In this document: positions 1 to 12,060 of the stretch, piece by piece | How the letters are laid out: each line of letters starts with the position of its first letter | Numbering within the stretch: the first letter of the stretch is position 1 | DNA from: Epiperipatus broadwayi | Taxonomy: Eukaryota > Onychophora > Udeonychophora > Euonychophora > Peripatidae | Assembly: GCA_028023455.1 (NCBI GenBank) | Contig: JAQFVV010006231.1 | Coordinates: 6,400,036 to 6,464,035, forward strand | DNA length: 64,000 bases | Direction of reading: 5' to 3' | The notes under the pieces: generated by a model | Told to the model about the DNA's origin: nothing | Databases searched by the model: none | The model's input: the letters and a program-made list of their open reading frames with translations, nothing else | Position numbers and translations under genes: made by a program

Positions 1-489
1 TGGAAAACAAAAAAATCCTAAATTTATTTTTTCCCTGCTCCAATGAGAACTTAGCAATATGACAATGCTAAAAATGCAATACATTTTTGAAAAAGTTAAC
101 CTAGTTCATTTAACTCTTCAATGTAAAGGTCTATGATTAATGCTGGCTAAGAAAGCAAATGTCATTAAAAAAAAACTTGTATCAATATAAACAGAGTATT
201 TTAAAAATGAAAGTTTGAAAATGTTTGTATCTTTAGGTAATATTTAGTATTAATTAAAAAATATTATACTGGAACAGAAATTTGTTTTGCATTTTATCAA
301 ACGAAGCATCTCTTGGCTTTTTGATAATAATATAAAAAATGTTAACTTTCAATCTTTATACAAGAATAGTTGATATCAGGAAAAAAAAAGTTAATTTTCA
401 CACAAAAAAATTACTTAATATTTCCATTAAAATATAAACACTGTGATATTTTTAGTTCAACAATTCATGTTTCCCATTTATTTAACATA
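1..489. other. AT-rich non-coding DNA (probable intron)
   Basis: No reading frame, RNA gene or clear repeat was seen. If the esterase-like gene at 2.5-13 kb continues to the left, this is intronic sequence of that gene. Confidence 0.4.
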
Positions 490-760
490 CTTTAAATACA
501 TATAAGGCTTTGACCTTAATACTATGTGCCTTTTGAGTGCTTACTTTTACCACAAGAGCAACTTCTACATATCTTATCATAAGATTACGATTTTATAAAG
601 ATAAGAACAACCGTCTTATCTTCAACCTACTTTCTAATTATATAGGCAAATCTAAAGCATTTGAATTTGAGAGTGTGAAGCTAGTAAATATTTCACTGAT
701 TAAGTACAGAAACTCATTTAGAAATCAACATTTGTGAAATTTTATGATTAACAGCGAGTT
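490..760 (+). repeat. Family A interspersed repeat, copy 1
   Basis: About 270 bases, closely matching the copy at 762-1146 and, inverted, the one at 1175-1475. Shared landmarks are a 'taaggctt..acctta' block near the start, a 'cttatcttcaacctactttc' block in the middle and 'aaatcaacatttgtgaaat' near the end. The 66-codon open frame at 537-737 lies wholly inside this repeat and resembles no protein I know, so I do not call a gene. No transposase is present; the family behaves like a non-autonomous element. Confidence 0.75.
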
Positions 761-761
761 A

Positions 762-1146
762 AAATATTTTGAATCAATTTAAAGTTGTAAACATTAATTC
801 TTATTAAGTACACAGTCAACACATAAATACATATAAGGCTTTAACCTTATTACTGTGCACCTTTTGAGTACTTAATTTTACCATGAAAGCGACTCTACAA
901 ATCTTAACACAAGATTAAGACTTTATAAAGATAAGAACGGTTGTCTTATCTTCAACCTATTTTCTAATTATATAGGCAAATCTAAAGCATTTTGATTTGA
1001 AAGCTTGAAACTAGTAAATACTTCACTAATTAAGTCCAGTAACTCGTTTAGAAATCAACATTTGTGAAATCTTACGATTCACAGCAAGTTGACGGTGCAC
1101 TTAATAAGAATTAATGTTTACAACTTTAAATTGATTTAAAATATTT
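762..1146 (+). mobile_element. Family A copy 2, MITE-like with about 50-base terminal inverted repeats
   Basis: Bases 762-813 are repeated in inverted form at 1095-1146 (core 'aacattaattcttattaag'), enclosing a family A body. This terminal symmetry suggests a non-autonomous DNA transposon, although no transposase or clear target-site duplication identifies a superfamily. With copy 3 it forms a hairpin of about 300-base arms. Confidence 0.7.
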
Positions 1147-1174
1147 CTAATTATAAGATCTAAATATTAATTCA

Positions 1175-1475
1175 CTGTAAATTGTAAGATTTCGTGAATG
1201 TTGATTTCTAAACGAGTTACTGGACTTAATCAGTGAAGTATTTACTAGCTCCATGCTCTCAAATCAAAATGCTTTAGATTTACCTATATAATTAGAAATT
1301 AAGTTGAAGATAAGATGGCCATTCTTATCTTTATAAAGTCATAATCTTGTGTTAAAATTTGTAGAGGTTGCTCTCATGGTAAAATTAAGCACTCAAAAGG
1401 CGCATAGTATTAAGGTTAAAGCCTTATATGCATTTATGTGTTGTCTGTGCACTTAATAAGAATTAATGTTAACGT
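1175..1475 (-). repeat. Family A copy 3, inverted
   Basis: This is the reverse complement of copy 2, from 'ctgtaaattgtaagatttcg' at the left to 'gtgcacttaataagaattaa' at the right. Divergence by eye is modest. It ends in the same terminal repeat as copy 2, so copies 2 and 3 share or abut a terminus. Confidence 0.75.
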
Positions 1476-2514
1476 ACTTTAATATGGCCATCATAAAAAA
1501 TAAGCATAGAAATGACTGAATGTGAAGAAAAATCTTAGAATAGATGTAGTACAAAGCACCCAATCCTGATACCCAAGTATATGGCATTATTCTATGAAGA
1601 TATTGTTTTGTTTTATTTTTATTTATAAAAGGCAATTATTTGGAGTGGGGGGGGATGTTCTTTTTGTTTGCATCATTAAATATATAAATAATTAAAATTA
1701 TTAAATAATAAATAAATGATTAATAATTTTAATTCATTATTATTATTTTTTATTATGAAATCAACAGCATATAGTTACAGTAAGTAATAAGGCTGTCCTG
1801 GGTTTGGCATTAATTCTCTCTACCTTTCTATAAAAATTTCAAGATGATTTTTGCTATATGAGATGTGTAATGTATTTTTTCTAATTGATAAGGAATTAGA
1901 AAGGCTTGTTGAACTTTCCTAAGATGATAATCCAGACTATTGTTTTAAAATTGTTATAACTGCTTTATCTTTGCTTTAATTATAAAGTAAATTTATAATA
2001 AATCTTTCTTGGAATCCAAAAATGATAAATTGATGTTTTTATATTTATTATAATATGGAATGATATTAATTTAAAAATGTGGTTATAATAACCATTATAA
2101 TGCAATTGCAAAGCAAAAATAAAGTCAATTGTGAACATATATCTACAATTAGTAATCTTCATACAGCACCTAAGCCAGAATATACATATTATAATAATAA
2201 TCAATAAGTCAAACCTTATAGAATCATTTATTTGTAAATAACACCCATTTTTTCATATCAGTGCCAATTTATTAGTTAAATTTAAAAATGCACTTTTTAT
2301 TCAAGTACTATCCAAAAGCATAGAAATTAAATAAAAGTAGATCATTTTTTATCTAATTAATAAACTGGCATTGATAAGAAAAAGTGGGCATTATTTATAA
2401 TTTTATTAAAATGACTCTATAGGCAATTAAGAACCAAAGGATCAGCTCTTTTAATCATTAAAATATAATAATTTGATTTAAATTCATTAATCTTATTAAT
2501 TCTGATAAATAAAT
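1476..2514. other. AT-rich intronic sequence
   Basis: This lies just downstream, in gene direction, of the donor at 2520-2515, so it should be intron. It has a G9 run near 1646-1654 and A/T low-complexity stretches. I looked on the minus strand for the next esterase exon (the nucleophile-elbow region) and did not find it. Confidence 0.5.
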
Positions 2515-2520
2515 ACTTAC

Positions 2521-2799
2521 ATTGTCAGGATCACCTCCAAAATGATCAATATTTAACTTTATCCATTTTAAAGCCTCAATCTGATCCAAAAATGCAATGT
2601 TGCCTGAATTCTGTTTATTATTTTTTGATAACATTTCCAGTGCTAAAAATCCAAAAACATGCAATCGGTAATTAAAAGTAACAACAACATAACCTTGCTT
2701 TGCGAGACTAGTACCAGGTTGAATAAAAAGATCATTTTTAGTATAACCCCAAAAAGAATCACCAAAAAGATATACAATGACAGGTAATGGAGAAGTGGG
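2521..2799 (-). CDS. Neurotactin-like carboxylesterase-domain protein, second coding exon
   Basis: The exon is 279 bases (93 codons), phase 0 at both ends, with a TTTTTAG acceptor at 2800-2801 and a GTAAGT donor at 2520-2515. It encodes the core of an alpha/beta-hydrolase carboxylesterase fold: PVIVYLFGDSFWG (oxyanion strand and loop), VVVTFNYRLHVFGFLA, then GNIAFLDQIEALKWIKLNI and FGGDPDN. These blocks occur in this order in cholinesterase-type proteins. The usual HGGG/HGGSF oxyanion motif reads FGDSF, which suggests a non-catalytic, adhesion-type member. The nucleophile elbow that should follow FGGDPDN would be in the next exon, outside the window. Joined to 13037-12447 the frame stays open across the splice. 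The open frame reading past 2521 to 2458 is intron read-through. Confidence 0.9.
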
Positions 2800-2978
2800 C
2801 TAAAAATACAAAAGTTAAAACAATATATATATATATAATATTAATTTATAAAATTAAAAACTATTTATTTTATTAATCAATTAGTTGTCTTAATTAAATA
2901 AATAAATTATCTTCATTTCACATTTATTTTTTTGCAATGTTTGCATATATATTTTATTCAATAATATGAATGTTTCAA

Positions 2979-3108
2979 ATGCTTAACAATCTTCTTCAAA
3001 GACTTTTTCCCCTTCCCATTTTCTTTAACAAAAAGATAGAAAAAAATCCAAAAAATTATTTTTGTTAAAAAGTAGAAGGAAAGAAGTTTTTGAAGATGAT
3101 TATTAGCT
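2979..3108. repeat. Imperfect palindrome (foldback)
   Basis: The left arm 'gcttaacaatcttcttcaaa' pairs with the right arm around 'gaagatgattattagc', and an inner 'tctttaacaaaaa' pairs with 'tttttgttaaaaag'. The arms are about 50 bases. It could be a small MITE; no second copy was seen. Confidence 0.5.
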
Positions 3109-3658
3109 AAAAAACAAAAATATGGATATTATTTCATAAAATTTACTCATTGCAAAAATTAAGTATAAAAAAGAGATAGTTTATTTAATATTAAATAAAA
3201 TTTAAGATTAACAGAAAGGATATCAATTTTTAAATAATAAACTGCCTTAAGTATAATTAATTATCAAGTTCATGCATTAATAGTATCAAGTAAAGAATAA
3301 TAGAATGTTAGTGTGTCTGCATATAAAAGATTTTAATAATGTTTTATAAATATAGGATATATTTAATTTCAAGTATATTTATATAAAAAAATATTTAGCA
3401 GTGAGTTTTTTGACATGATCATTAAATTAAATAATTGGACCTTTTCATCCTATCCATCACCCAGAAACAATATCTGAATGACTCCCTAACACACGAAGAG
3501 TAAATTTTGCATGTCTGCTGTTGAATAATTTTCATATATACTGAAATAAATCCACATCAACATAATGCATTTACACAGTTCCCCAACCAATGCCACTTTA
3601 GTCATTTGCTGGTTCACCTACTTATCACTATAGCTCTATATAATATACATATAATTCT

Positions 3659-3672
3659 GGGGGGGGGGGGGG
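3659..3672. repeat. G14 homopolymer
   Basis: A run of 14 G is unusual in such AT-rich DNA. It could form a G-rich structure or simply be unstable. Runs of 15 G at 20328 and about 9 G near 1646 are similar. Confidence 0.9.
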
Positions 3673-3903
3673 AGTTATTGACTTTAAAATTTTATTCTAC
3701 GTAAAAAAATAATATTCTATTCCTCTTTTATTGAAGCATGATAGAGTTTGTGTTCTATCCTAATTAATTAAACTGAAAAGTTTTGTTTTTTTCCCAGGGT
3801 TCAATTGTATCCTTTCCTCAGCTCAAAAATCAATCAACAGTATTTTTTCCAACAGCACTTTATTCTGTTTATTGAACTAACTGATAGTGTGAATTACAAT
3901 TAC

Positions 3904-3945
3904 CTTGGCACTCGACCATTGACTTCCCCATCAACAAAAGACTCA
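3904..3945 (-). other. Candidate 42-base cryptic or poison exon in the large intron
   Basis: On the minus strand a T-rich tract ending in CAG (3948-3946) precedes a 42-base segment that ends AAG followed by GTAATT (3903-3898). It lies between two phase-0 coding exons. In that phase its first codon is TGA, so inclusion would end the protein early. A different frame reads ESFVDGEVNGRVPR, which I do not recognise. It may be chance or a repeat fragment; confidence is low. Confidence 0.25.
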
Positions 3946-4406
3946 CTGAAAAAAATATTTTGAATAGTATTTAAAAGATTAGAATAAAATCAGAGAGTTC
4001 ATTATGCATTTAATGAAGTTTCAGACATTCAAATTTCAAGCTTAAAAAGTGTCCATAATATTGTCTATATTATGAAATTTAAAATATTAATCAATCTTAA
4101 ACAAACTTGATAATAAACAAAAATAAATTTAAAAAATTTAAGTCATTAATCCAGCTTTCATTCCTCATGGCATTTTATCAAAATGTCTCCTTTTAATAAT
4201 CATATGAAAATCATTCTATAATCAATTCTATCCAGTAGACATCATTCAAATTAATATACATATATTTCTTTTAATATTTTTAATGTATTATATTTTGAAT
4301 AATGTTTGCTATAGAACAAGTTTTCATGTGTTTATTAAAAGGAGATATCTTGATAAGGTTTTCTATAAAGAATGAAAACTATTTTAATGTTTTAAATCTT
4401 TTAAGA

Positions 4407-4545
4407 CAATTTAAAGTTGTAATTAATAATTTGTTAAGCGCATACTCATTCAGGCTATAACCTTAAGACTATGTGCCTAGATGTGACAGTAGGGATCTCT
4501 ACAAATCTTAACACAAGATTAACGACTTTAAAAGACAAGTTTTAA
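4407..4545 (+). repeat. Family A copy 4, 5' fragment
   Basis: It starts with the family A terminal sequence ('caatttaaagttgtaa') and continues through the 'ataaccttaagactatgtgc' and 'ctacaaatcttaacacaaga' blocks before similarity stops. It is truncated and more diverged than copies 1-3. Confidence 0.65.
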
Positions 4546-5082
4546 AACAAATTTTATTTATTTTTACATTGTTTATTATTAATTTTGTTTAAGATATGAT
4601 TAATATTTTAATTTTAAAGAAGTATATAGACCTATATGTGAAAAGTTTTTTTCTTATGATTTTCTTAAATTATTAATAAAAAATAATTTTAAATTCTTTA
4701 TTTTTATAATATTTGAATCTAACAAACCAAAGACTCAACTTACTGAGTGATAAAATAAGATTATATAAAAATAAAAAAATGTATCTTGTGAGCTGAGTTA
4801 CATTAATAACAAAAATGTAATGAACCAATATTTGTATCATTTTCATACCTGTCTTAAAGCTGTGGTATATGGATACTTGTATATAATTAGAAGAAAAAGT
4901 ATTTGTATATAGTTGTATTTAACCAATAGAATAGTTTATACTTTGCAATCCTAAATTCTATGCTGCATATTTATTCATAATATATTATAACTTATTTTTA
5001 TATATAAAGCAAAATTTAATTCACAATATAAAACTGTCCATGCAAGGGTGACATTATCTTGCTAATTATTACATCAAAATTT

Positions 5083-5345
5083 AAACCATTAAACATCACA
5101 TGATCATCATTCTTTATGCTCACACAAGCTGTTAACATAGAGACAAAACTCTCCATACATTAATGTCACTCAGTGCAAGCCAGAGTAATCAATGGTTGCA
5201 AGAAGGTTTATGCATAAAATCCCTAACTAGTACCTACTCATCCAATATTTCCAGACTAGTTTCTAGCTTGTGGCTTTCATCAGTGAGCAGCCTTGGTCTA
5301 AGGTTATTCTAACTTATGGGGAGTTTTGCCTCTACATTAAAATGT
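5083..5345. repeat. Family B foldback, copy 1, with an F-motif segment inside
   Basis: The left arm ('ccattaaacatcacatgatc' ... 'agtaatcaatggttgcaag') matches the copies at 6104-6342 and 17225-17478. The right arm is largely replaced by a segment containing 'ccagactagtttctagcttg' and 'ctttcatcagtgag', which resembles the tandem repeat at 13.4-14.3 kb. The distal right end ('ggggagttttgcctctacat') is family B again. This suggests insertion or recombination between two families. Confidence 0.6.
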
Positions 5346-6103
5346 GTTATAATTCAAATATTGGTCTATCTTCAATATGCATTATAATTTTTATTAATGT
5401 GCAATTTAATTAATGTATATACAACTATATATTAAAAGTATTACATATGTAATTATATAATTAAGCATTAAAGTTATTAATTTATAAAATTATTATTATT
5501 CTTATTAAAAAAATGTAAGAGATGTAAAATTTCTATATAAAAAAGAGGTCATAAGTTGTAAATAATTTTACTCAGCAATGTTCTAAATTGTGTGACAGTG
5601 TCATCAATAAATTTGTTTCTTTCTTTCTCTTTTCTTTTACAGTGATTTTATTTATTTTTTAATCTATTGTTCTAACAAGAAACTTCATAGTGCAGTGTAC
5701 AGAAGTTTTCACATTCTACTTTAAACAAATTTAAGTATTCAAAAACAATTTCAATAAAAAATAATTATTCAAATCTTTGGTTCTTAACTATAAGAGCCAG
5801 TTTGGAAGGAATGATAAAAAAAAATTTTGACAAAAGAAAGATATTCATCTTGTTGAATTTGAAAATGCTGCTTCATAGTGTCCATATAAAGATAATAATT
5901 CAGAAAAGAAGAAATGCTATCCGAAATTAACAGAAACCAGGTGAAATTTTTACAATTTTGTTTTTGTAAATATTTATAATTTTAAAATATTATACATTTT
6001 ATGCAATAAAAATGTTTACTTAACAATAATAGATAAAATATAAAAAAACCTGATGCATAGAATAATTTATTACCAGTCTTTAACTCAAACTAGCAATACT
6101 AAC

Positions 6104-6342
6104 TGGTTCAAAAGACAGGCAAAACTCTGTATACAGTAGTGCTACTCAGTGCAAGTCAGAGTAATCAATGGATGCCAGAAGAGGCACTAGATAAGGATTT
6201 TATGCACAAGCCTACTTGCATCCATTGATTACTCTGGCTTGCACTGAATAGCACTACTGTATGGAGAGTTTTGCCTGTTTTAATAACAGTTATGAGCAAG
6301 CATAAGAAATGGTGATCATGTGATGTTTAGTGGTTCAAAAGA
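6104..6342. mobile_element. Family B foldback, copy 2 (60-base hairpin arms)
   Basis: Bases 6116-6175 and 6218-6277 are near-perfect inverted repeats of 60 bases. The right side continues with a further 65 bases ending 'gtgatgtttagtggttcaaa'. 'ggttcaaaag' occurs on both sides (6106-6115 and 6333-6342), either a target duplication or the remains of the outer arm. No coding sequence; MITE-like. Confidence 0.75.
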
Positions 6343-7265
6343 CCCTAGATACATTTTTAAAATATGAACAGCACATGTTTTGTTTTATTTTTGAGAAAGA
6401 GGTGAATGGATTTTGCTTCCATAATAATAACATCCTTTGTGGATTCCTGAGAAAACTACCTCTGTAGACTGATTTATTAAAATTAAGTCTGTTCTTCAAA
6501 TACTAAAAATTTCTTCCATGCCAAACAGTATTTTAATCTCATTCAAAAAGTTTTTGATAACTGTAAAAAAAAGAGGATCATCAAACCTTTTTCACTATGT
6601 CTTGTAAAAAGTACTACTTGGAAATCAAAGATTTCTAGGATATGTTAAATAAAATCATGCTATGTGTGTTAAAAAGTGCACATACAGCAAGATTTGAAGA
6701 CTAATGATAAATTATGTCATTTCAATTTTGTTGTTAAAATGCTTATCAACTGGATAAAGATAATAGTTTCTTACTTTTTTTTTTTTTTAGAAATAAAGCA
6801 AATTTTCTTGAGCTGTTAAAGCGAATGACCACTATGTTAAAACATGATGATTGTTTTTTTTTTAAAGAAATGCATTAAAATCTAAAAGAAAAGAAGTAGT
6901 GTGGCTTAAAAACCTATCATATAATGAGATTTTTCTTTCTGATTGAATCTTCAGTCATAAAGAATGTTAATTTAATTTATTGTCTGGTAAAATCTTGTAA
7001 CTCCATTTCCACCCATTTCTTAATTTTAGATCAAGTTGAAACTTTGCATACATATGTATTTCATTTTGACAATATATTTTCTTACAATGTGTAAACAATT
7101 TAACAAAAAATTAAGTGAAAATGTAAAATTTTTCATTTTATATGGAATTTATTTTAAACATATGAAATTTCATTCAATATTTCCAAAATAAATAAATTTA
7201 CCTCATTTTGATAATTTAATGTTATTTATATTGCACTAAAAAAATAAAAATAAATATTTCTTTTA

Positions 7266-7636
7266 AAAAATGCTTTTATTCACATAAATGCACTAAAAAG
7301 CAGTTATTTTGATATTACGCAATCAAAAATAAAACTGTGGGGTGGTATTCAGGTTTAGAAAAATTCTTAATTATAATTTATATAAATAAAAATATATATA
7401 TTCATATACATAGTAGCAAAATGATAAAGAATATTAAGTTTAAAATGTTAAATTTGAATTCTTGCTTGATAAGAAGCCTATAAAAATGGATTGAAAGTGT
7501 AATTAAAGACTATTTCAAAACATAATCACCCTATGCTTTTATTTTTTAATTACATAATATCAAAAATATAATAAAAACTGGAAAAAAAATTTTTATTTTA
7601 TTTTTTAGAGTATTTATGTGAATAAAAGTGTTCTTT
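7266..7636. mobile_element. MITE-like element with about 32-base TIRs
   Basis: The left end 'tgcttttattcacataaatg' is found inverted near 7606-7635 ('tttatgtgaataaaagtg'). Inside, 'ttttgatattacgcaatcaa' is mirrored by 'aattacataatatcaaaaat'. The two halves are therefore imperfectly palindromic over about 90 bases, with an asymmetric centre. No open frame. Superfamily unknown. Confidence 0.6.
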
Positions 7637-9529
7637 ATATATATATTTTACAGTTTTTGTTTTATCTCAAATTTCTCATTGTATTCTAATGCCATTTGAT
7701 AACAAGATGGAATAGAGTAATGAAAGATTCTCTCACTGAAATGTTCCAATACCTTCTATTTGTTTTCCAAATTTTAATTCTGTTGATTTCTTGAGGACTA
7801 TATCCATAATTAAGTGTATGAACATCAATGTGAGAAATATTGAAGAATTAAATTCATCTGACATGTTGGGATTATGTTTGTCAAAGAATCAGTTTTTATC
7901 ATCACATAAAATATTTAACATGTTAAATTGTCAATATACATATATTTCATTTTAACTACGACATAAACTTTTTAAAAGAAAAATTAATGTGGCACATTTT
8001 TTCACCTAGCCTATATTCTAACTCTTAGCTCACATGAAGGAAAAAAACAGTCACCCTTCTCTCTGCAAGAAAATATGTATATAACTACAAATAATTATTC
8101 TTAATTTGTAAAATTTTCATTATATGAGTATCATTTCACAAAAGATGCTTTGAAAATATTTTGAAAATAAATTTAAATTCAAAATAAAACAAAAATAAAA
8201 GACAATATTTAATAATGAATATTATTATACTCCAAAAATTAATAAATAAATGGAAAATTGGCACAAAAATAACATTAAAAGAATCTCTAAAATGTGCTAA
8301 CATAAAATCATTTCCAAATTAGAAGTATATATTGTCTCATGTTGTATTTAATTCTTATCTTAGAGTAAGTAGTATATTTATAATTCATTTTACAATATTA
8401 AAAGTATAAATTAGAAGAAACCAGAATAAAGAATAGTAATAAAACAAAAAAATCATTCATGAATATGTGAATATATATGGCCGAGAAACATATATTAGAA
8501 GCATTGAAAAGATAATCTGGAGAAAAAAATTGAAGATACAGAATAGATAGATGAGGAACAGTCTTGATCAAGCTATTGAAAAACTCGGTAGCAGTGATTA
8601 TTTTTAATCAAGCTGTTGAAGAAGTCAGTAGTAGCTATATGACTTGATTCAACTATTGAAAACTATCATTCAACTATGAAGAGCTCAGTGACAAAGAATT
8701 TAGTAGTCTGAAATAAGACTCATCTCACTACAAATTAAAAAGATTTTTAAAATGGATTTGATAAAAACTATATACTAAATTTTAATTAAAAACTGAGCAT
8801 CAATAAACCTCACCATGTAACCTGTTGAATAGAAAAAATGTAAAAGAATAGCCCTGAAGTAATCTACAACAAGCTTTGTCTCCATCCAAGAGCATGACTG
8901 TTTGTTTTATTATGTTTTAGTTTGGCCTGAAAAATAATAGATTGAAAAAAATGTGTAAATTATTATATTGGAAAGACAAAAAATTCAGCCTGTGTGAAAC
9001 CTCAAAATATGGATAAATTTAATGGTGTACATTAATCTGGAAATATGTTTTAATGGAGAAGCTAACAAGAAAAAAATCAACATGGAAGAATTTGAAAATT
9101 ACAATTACCGAAACAGGACTCAAAAGAAAAACAAACCCATAATAATCTAAGGTATAGAAATGTGCATGTTATATCTACATTTATAAAAAAGTAATTAAAT
9201 AATGGTAATAAATAATTTTATTAGTATTTTTTTACTGAAACATGTTTTTTCTTTATCTTATTTTCCCTCCAAAATGCAGAGAACTTTTTCATTCATATAT
9301 GAAAAGGAGTTTAAGTTCATTTAAACTTTTTTAATATTTTTCAATTTTAATCATGTAAGACAGAAATCAATTCTGTTTAAAGTTAATGATAGTTAACTGA
9401 ATTAGTAAGAGCCATTATAAAATTATATTTTGTTGATAAAAATGTTTTTGTTTGAATTATTATATTACCATGTCATTAGTTAATTTTTAAAATTATTTAT
9501 TAGTTAATTTAAAATATAGTGTTAAGGTC

Positions 9530-9715
9530 TTTATTCCCTCAACTATCTGTTCTATGAATAGGCAGTATGTGACTGAATTTCATTATAGCAGTTTTAAGGA
9601 TTGATAAATTATCCCAATAAACCTATTCAAATTAAAATAGAGTAAACATATACATTTACTTTCTCTTGTTCAGTCATAGTCGCTAGGGTTTTATGATCTT
9701 GAAATAATGCTGGAG
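9530..9715 (+). repeat. Family D repeat, left part, split by a hAT insertion
   Basis: This sequence, with 11449-12050, matches the reverse complement of 15.6-16.6 kb. Block 9657-9700 ('actttctcttgttcagtcat', 'ttatgatctt') is the counterpart of 16246-16300. The match weakens to the left of about 9600. Confidence 0.6.
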
Positions 9716-11448
9716 CAGTGGTGGAGAACCTATGGCACTTTGTTGTGGGAACCTAAGGCACATGTGCCAGAGGTGGCATATATGAACTTTTTATTGGCAT
9801 ACAAACTATTTACAGATCATAATTTTCTAGGGTTTAAAATAAATTCAATTTTTGTTGTTAAAACCTGTATTAATAAAAATTTCTGTAAACTAAAGGTGGA
9901 ATGAATAAATATATTATATTAGAATTCAATTTACAATTAAACTCTGATTAGAAGCAATAAATAGAAAATTTGAAAAAAAATAATTTGTACATATACATAT
10001 GTATGTGGTAATGATAAATAAGTAAGTCAAATAAAGTGATATCATATTCTATAAACATGTCAAATGATTCCAATAAAACTTTGAAGTGAGCTCAGTAAAA
10101 TATTTTCTAACTCTTTGAAACAAATCTTGTTAAATTGTAAAATAAAAATAATAAAATGTTTTACTGCCAAAATCCATTTTGGTCTCAATGTAATTAATGC
10201 CATCCATTTCAGTCTAAACATAATTAAAGCCATTCATTTTTTAAAGTAATCGAAATCTCAACTTAATGAAACATATGATCAACATAAAAAATAATTCAAA
10301 TACCCACATAGTTGGTAAGCAATACATATATATATAGTTGTTATTCTGATATAACACTGTCATAAAAAATAAAACAATTGTCAAAACTCACTTTGCCTTC
10401 AAACATTGAACAAGTCTGGATTCCATCTTGTCTAGATCAGATTGAGCATTCATCACCATGTTATTTCTTACACCTTCAAATATTTTTCAAATATAAGAAA
10501 ATTCTTAACTAATATAGAATCTCACGAGAAGCTAGATCAAGTAAAATTGACACAAAAGTTTTGTGCTGTTATTTAATTGATAATTGACAAATTTTATTCA
10601 AGATTTACACATTTCAGACAATTTGCAGAAACATCAAAATTTATTTTATACCTAGACACAATATCAATGGATAGTTTCAATTCAGAAATTTTTGCATGGC
10701 TTAATTTATAAAACATGGAAATACAAATTATGGATTTTTGATCCAGTTCTATATAGAAACAAAAAATTGTCGATTTGAGAAATGAGTTAAAAAGAATTGA
10801 AAATGATCGATTATTAGGCATATTTAAAAAGAATGCTGAAGAGGAATTATTGACAGCCTAGAACACTATTCCGGAAATATTTCATTGTTAAAAAAATTAA
10901 TGATCACTATATAATCAATTTTCTTCTCTACATATGCATATGAGTCATTATTTTTTGAAATGAAATTCCAGAAATAGAATGACAGGCGAGTCTAGTTTGA
11001 AATGAACATTATTAAAACTGACAAAATATGAACCAGATACAAAACATTTGGTATCCAATGTACAACAGCAAAAAACTCATTAAATAATGTTGATTTTATA
11101 TGTTTATTTTCAAAATTTTGTTTTAATTGCTATTGATTCTGTTCTACTAAATTTCATTCAACTCATGCTATTCTAAATAAATATCGTTCATTTGTATTTA
11201 ATTTAGCTTATTTAGAAATTTTGTTTAATTATTATTAAGTATTTTGTAAAATATGAAATTTGGAAATAAATGAATTATTATTGTCATTATTATGATTCTT
11301 TTGTTATTTTATAAACTTTTAAGAATTTGCAATAATTAAGTTATTTATACCAGTATTTTGATTTAATAACTGTATGGCATGCCAATTACTCAATAAATAT
11401 TTTTTGGAAACTTTTGGCACGCACACATAAAAATGTTCGACACCACTG
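9716..11448. mobile_element. hAT-type DNA transposon, non-autonomous or decayed, 1,733 bp
   Basis: The left end reads CAGTGGTGGAGAACC and the reverse complement of the right end reads CAGTGGTGTCGAAC, a short TIR typical of hAT elements. It is flanked by tgctggag (9708-9715) and ctctagag (11449-11456), 5 of 8 matching. The related repeat at 16.2 kb carries an uninterrupted ctctagag at this point, which supports an 8-bp duplication later mutated on the left. The interior shows no recognisable transposase. The 75-codon minus-strand frame at 10594-10821 has no motif I can name. Confidence 0.75.
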
Positions 11449-12060
11449 CTCTAGAGAAATAACAGTAAATTTATTTATATGTGGAGGGTTTGCTTGTATT
11501 TGGACATCCAGATAATTCTCTGAATAATATCAAAATCACCTTTAAAGTCCATTTATTGCATTTTATTTTATTTTTGTTAGAGAAAATTTACTTTATAGTT
11601 GGCCTGCACACTATTGATGATGCCCAGCATGTTTCAGAATCCCAGCATTCTTTTTTATATTATGATGAATATTTTAGCACTTAAATATGTGCATTCAAAT
11701 AATTATTGTATATCATGCCCTAAGTTTAGCATTGTTTATAATATACTTCTTTTAGATCCAGTCTCAAGGAATGACTGCTGATGAGTTAATTATTCTTGTG
11801 TAATGCTGGTGATATAATTCTTATTGTTTGTAGTTTATAAGTATATTTAGTATAATTATTAATATAATACTTATTATTTTATGCTGAGATTCTCATTATA
11901 TTTTCTCATTTATATTTATCCCTTTCATATTTGTTCATTGACTATTTGTTAATTCAATGCTTCTGATATTGATTTTATTTATTCATTGGAGATGATGATG
12001 TATTTCCAATCATCCTATATTACCTCTATCTTTCATACCAAAGAAAAGTTAGCTTGGAAG
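11449..12060 (+). repeat. Family D repeat, right part
   Basis: It continues the family D match after the hAT element: 'tttggacatccagataattc' corresponds to the inverted sequence near 16180, and 'gtttgtagtttataag' onward corresponds to the terminal direct repeat at 15610-15850 inverted. The short open frames here are repeat sequence, not genes. Confidence 0.6.

Noticed and set aside
537-737. 66-codon frame as a small gene
   Set aside because: It lies entirely in family A copy 1 and is not kept open in copies 2 and 3.
2458-2520. Reading frame continuing past 2521 to a stop at 2458
   Set aside because: A GTAAGT donor sits at 2520-2515 and esterase similarity ends at FGGDPDN; the extension is intron.
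10594-10821. 75-codon minus-strand frame inside the 1.73-kb hAT element as transposase
   Set aside because: No recognised transposase motif, and the surroundings are full of stops.
11777-11810. Hammerhead-like CTGATGAG
   Set aside because: No matching GAAA and stem arrangement downstream.
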